From assembly GCA_015499985.1 (NCBI GenBank), contig JAAAUF010000176.1, forward strand, positions 1-45,786: a stretch of DNA of 45,786 bases, written 5' to 3'. How positions within the stretch are numbered: position 1 is the first letter of the stretch; the number at the start of each line of letters is the position of its first letter. Positions 42,891 through 45,786 of the stretch are shown here, in pieces. The DNA comes from Haplosporangium gracile (taxonomy: Eukaryota; Mortierellomycota; Mortierellomycetes; Mortierellales; Mortierellaceae). Below the pieces are notes generated by a model. The model did no database searches, was not told the origin of the DNA, and saw only the letters and a program-made list of their open reading frames with translations. Made by a program: the position numbers and the translations under genes.

Positions 42891-44993
42891 TCAAGTACGT
42901 CTCGAAGGGTTCTGAGGGATAGTTTCCATGGTCCCGCGCTTGGGTGCTTGTGGTAAGAAATTGGCCTGGGGGCGATAGGCAGTGTTTTTGTTGAGCTGCT
43001 TCTGTGTGACCGAATTGGGTGTCCAGTTGAATACGATGTGTCGGAGGACTCGCTCCGAGAATGTCTATTCCAGCCGGTAAAAAAGGGGAGAAAAGAGGAT
43101 GAGCACTTGTAACTCAAGGAATCGTTGCGGATCAAAAGAGAAGAGGACTTGCGTACAAAAAAATCAACCAAAAGATAACTTACATGACCGTACATCAACT
43201 TGGCAGCCATGTACGACTGTGCATACTGGTCCTTGACAGCATCGAATCTCTCTTCCTTGTAACCCTTCAATGCTTGCTTGATGTTCTCAAAACTGGTAGG
43301 ATAAATGTCATACAGGTGGTTGGCAAGGATGACTGCGTCCTGCATCGCGTTCACAGCGCCGGCTCCACTGCTCGGGAGGAGCTTGTGAGCAGCTAAACAA
43401 AAGGAGTGCATGAACGGAAGTGTTAGTTGAAGATGAGCCTACCAAGTGAGGAACTAATGCGTCGAACCAGCAACAACTAAAAGCAACACATACCATCTCC
43501 GATCAAGACAGTCCGACCATGGTGCCACGTCTCAAACAACATATCCTCAAAGTAGACCTTCGAGACACCCTCAATGGGAGTAACATCAAACAAATCGCCC
43601 ATCGTTCCGTAGATGGTCTTGAAGTGGCGAATCGAGTCCATCATGGCCTTGTTTTGTTGTGGGATCCAGTCTGAGGATTTGAACTGATCGTCCGCGACCT
43701 CGGCAAGTCCCAATTGAACAACCACGTTCCAGCAGATCTTGTTACCGGGGATCGTAAATGTTACCCACTATTCGATGACAGGAAGGAAGTTTGTAAAATG
43801 AGTAGGTGGATGGTGCTACTGGAGGACATGCGTTTTTTTTTTGAGTACTGGTCGAGGTGTGTGTGAGTGATATCTTACGGTGTAGGGAGTCTTCTTATCT
43901 CCGATGATTAGGTTACTCTCCGAGTCCTCCTCCAGCATGCCAGGATAATCTTTAGGGTCCAACTCCACAGTCGTCCCAACAAGAGAAATATACCCTTTGT
44001 TCATCTGCTTGGTATCACCCTTAGGCAAGAGCCCCTGCTTGTCCAGTGTTTTGTAAAGATGCTGGCGGACAGAACTGTGGGCTCCATCGGCACCAACAAG
44101 GATGTCACCGTGGACGGTGGTATTGTCGCTGAAGCGGAGCATGACTCCCTCATGGTTCTGTTGGAATGAGAGAACTTTCTTGGCCATATGAATCTTTTCC
44201 TTGGGGATCTTGCTTGTAAGCAGGTCATACAGGGCGGGACGAGCGAATAAGATACGCTCGTAGCCCATACTGTCAAGAAAGTAGGTTCACGCGCGCAACA
44301 CATATACACAAACACAGAATTAACCACGAGAGCAAAGAAAAGGAAAGTAAACCCTTTTGAAGAAGCTACAAACAAAACAAACAAAGACATAATAAACAAA
44401 CTGCCGAGAACCTACATTTCAGGAGACGTAGGCACCATTTTGCCGATGAGCTTCAACTTATCCGTGAGCATGATTCCACTACGCGACGGCTTCGAGAAGG
44501 CCATGAGTTCCTCGTACAAGCCCAATTGCTCGAAAGCGGGAAGAATGTTGGGTGACTGTGTGGCAAAATGAGAGAAGGGGGATTCATTAGGTTCAATCGT
44601 CTCATCTTATCTCGTTTTTGAAACAACAGCGAGGAAAGTTAAAGTTACCAGACTCATGATGGCGCCTAGAATCCGTGTAGAAAAGGGAGGAGAGGAATTA
44701 GAATGTTGTAGCTCGTTGTCTCTCATTCTCCATAAATACTCCCCTTTTGCTACTCACTTCCAAAAGCAGCGCTCATTCTTACCAAGAGGCCTAACTTCCG
44801 CAGAACGTTCGAAGATCTCATAAGGGATTCCTGCCCTCTCAAGAAGAATACCAAGGAAAAGTCCTCCAAGACCGGCACCCGCAATAAGGACCTTTGGAGG
44901 AGTGTCCGTGACCAAAGGAGGCAGGTCGCTCCCTTTGAAACCCCCCGTGGGAATTGGTGGTCTGTCGGTCTTGCTTTCGGCGGGGAGACTCAT
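42891..44993 (-). CDS. FAD-dependent monooxygenase, array copy 13 (open, one intron lost)
   Basis: Predicted 471 aa in seven exons: 44783-44993, 44649-44665, 44416-44555, 43879-44269, 43494-43767, 43184-43392, 42891-43064. Exons 6 and 7 are fused without an intron (209 nt, exactly 11 plus 198), reading AAHKLLPSSGAGAVNAMQDA. GAGLGG in exon 1 and GDILVGADGAHSSVRQ in exon 4 are intact; exon 2 gives GAIMSL. An in-frame TGA after PSRRT removes the charged tail that other copies carry (about 15 residues). The lost tail is variable in the family, so the enzyme is probably still active. It is the first copy at the right end of the array as seen here. Confidence 0.88.
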
Positions 44994-45287
44994 TCTTGAT
45001 AAAAGATTAGGTATTTTAGAAATATTAGGTGTATTTTAGTTGAAAGGAAACAGTGCCACAGAAAGGAGAAAAGGAAGAAGGGAAGAGAGAAAGTGAGTGA
45101 AAGGGGCGTGTTGGATGAGTGAATGAGGAATGGAATGAAAGAGAGAGTGAATGAGGATGAGGGCGCTAGGATGGGGAGGTGAATCTCTCCCTCTCTCTCT
45201 CTCTCTCTCTCTCCCTCCCCTTCTCTCCTTTCCTTCCCTCCTTTTCTTCCTCCTTCCCTTCCCTCCATCTTTTTTTTGTTACGTTAC
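44994..45287 (-). promoter_or_regulatory. Upstream region of copy 13 with degenerate shared element
   Basis: GTTACGTTAC at 45278-45287 is in the expected place, 285 nt from the ATG, after a T-tract and CT-rich DNA. It matches the common form only in its first five bases. Confidence 0.35.
45184..45214 (+). repeat. CT microsatellite
   Basis: An almost pure CT repeat lies within the pyrimidine block of the copy 13 upstream region. It has the composition of the CT/GA tracts near other copies but is longer and regular. Confidence 0.9.
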
Positions 45288-45467
45288 TCTCCGACGACCG
45301 TTAACATGCATGCATGGTATTTATTCTTTCTGATCTTTTCGACCATGTTTTCGGCTTACAACATGGGAGTACAAAAGCACAAATGGTTGGGTTATTGTAC
45401 TCAGTGAGCAGTGAACTAGAAATAAACCCGTGCCGACACGTTTTTCTTGTGCGAGGATGGCGAAAGA

Positions 45468-45504
<37 letters not shown>

Positions 45505-45786
45505 TGGGTCTATTTGTGTCAAAGGGATGTGCCAATGGTGTGGGTGCCAATGGTAGATAGCGAAGGGATATGTGTTTTTTGAGTTGAATTCTGTTTCTAC
45601 TTAAAGTGCTTATTTTTTCCCCTTCTCTCACCACAGTGATAACCACGAGCGATCATAATTTTTTTTATCCCTGAGGTCAGTGACAGTGAGGTGATCGTGG
45701 TCTTTTTTCTTTGATCAGTTTTGAGAAATTATCAGCGAACCATCAGTCACATGGGACGTGGGCGGCAAAATAATGGTCCCCATGAA
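45288..45786. other. Right-edge intergenic region, no supported gene
   Basis: Apart from the GA repeat, nothing is recognised to the end of the window. No further monooxygenase exon 8 is visible, so the array either ends here or its next unit starts beyond the edge. Confidence 0.5.
45470..45499 (+). repeat. GA microsatellite
   Basis: A nearly pure GA repeat, about 255 nt to the right of the CT repeat and complementary to it. Confidence 0.9.

Noticed and set aside
1..45786. CRISPR arrays, rRNA, tRNA genes and bacterial operon features
   Set aside because: No regular spaced repeats or tRNA-like cloverleaf were noticed, and the spliced genes show a eukaryotic source. A tRNAscan run would settle the tRNA question.

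Overview
The window looks like nuclear DNA of a filamentous fungus, most likely an early-diverging one of the Mortierella type. That placement is an inference: genes carry seven short GT-AG introns each, promoters are pyrimidine-rich, there are no operons, and one flavoprotein family is expanded in tandem. Almost everything lies on the minus strand and belongs to one gene family: group A (PHBH-fold) FAD-dependent monooxygenases. Exons were assembled by hand from splice sites, conserved phases and alignment between copies.

Thirteen full-length copies run head-to-tail at roughly 2 to 3 kb spacing, numbered left to right (transcription is right to left): 1 (1243-3467), 2 (5402-7508), 3 (8510-10716), 4 (12247-14397), 5 (14945-17428), 6 (18994-21207), 7 (21950-24097), 8 (24858-26996), 9 (27902-30019), 10 (33405-35564), 11 (36167-38408), 12 (40000-42201), 13 (42891-44993). 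Copies 1, 3, 6, 7, 8, 10, 11, 12 and 13 have open frames (about 471-488 aa; copy 7 crosses a small assembly gap). Copies 2, 4, 5 and 9 are pseudogenes. One orphan last exon (11509-11697) abuts an N gap. Four intergenic relics (about 8040-8425, 11734-12130, 18190-18860, 39600-39930) look like further copies reduced to a promoter and scraps of the last exon.

The standard gene has eight exons. Exon 1 holds the N-terminal FAD GxGxxG motif. Exon 2 is 17 nt (G-[AST]-[IV]-[MI]-[CSF]-L). Exons 3 to 5 hold the body and the DG motif. Exon 6 is an 11-nt microexon that completes the GDAAH motif. Exons 7 and 8 hold the C-terminal part and a variable charged tail. Copy 13 has lost the intron between exons 6 and 7. 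Eleven of the thirteen copies carry a shared upstream element, GTTACACAGC or a close variant on the plus strand, about 190-320 nt from the ATG; several also have a second block, CGATGGTTGGATGAAA.

The one unrelated gene found lies in the widest gap, between copies 9 and 10. It is a plus-strand 70-aa secreted cysteine-rich peptide (32380-32592) with a CS-alpha-beta defensin pattern (C-X6-C-X3-C-X10-C-X8-C-X-C). A possible solo LTR lies at about 4028-4957. No substrate can be assigned to the monooxygenases from sequence alone. The array shows birth-and-death evolution with visible gene conversion, as expected for a lineage-specific detoxification or secondary-metabolism family.
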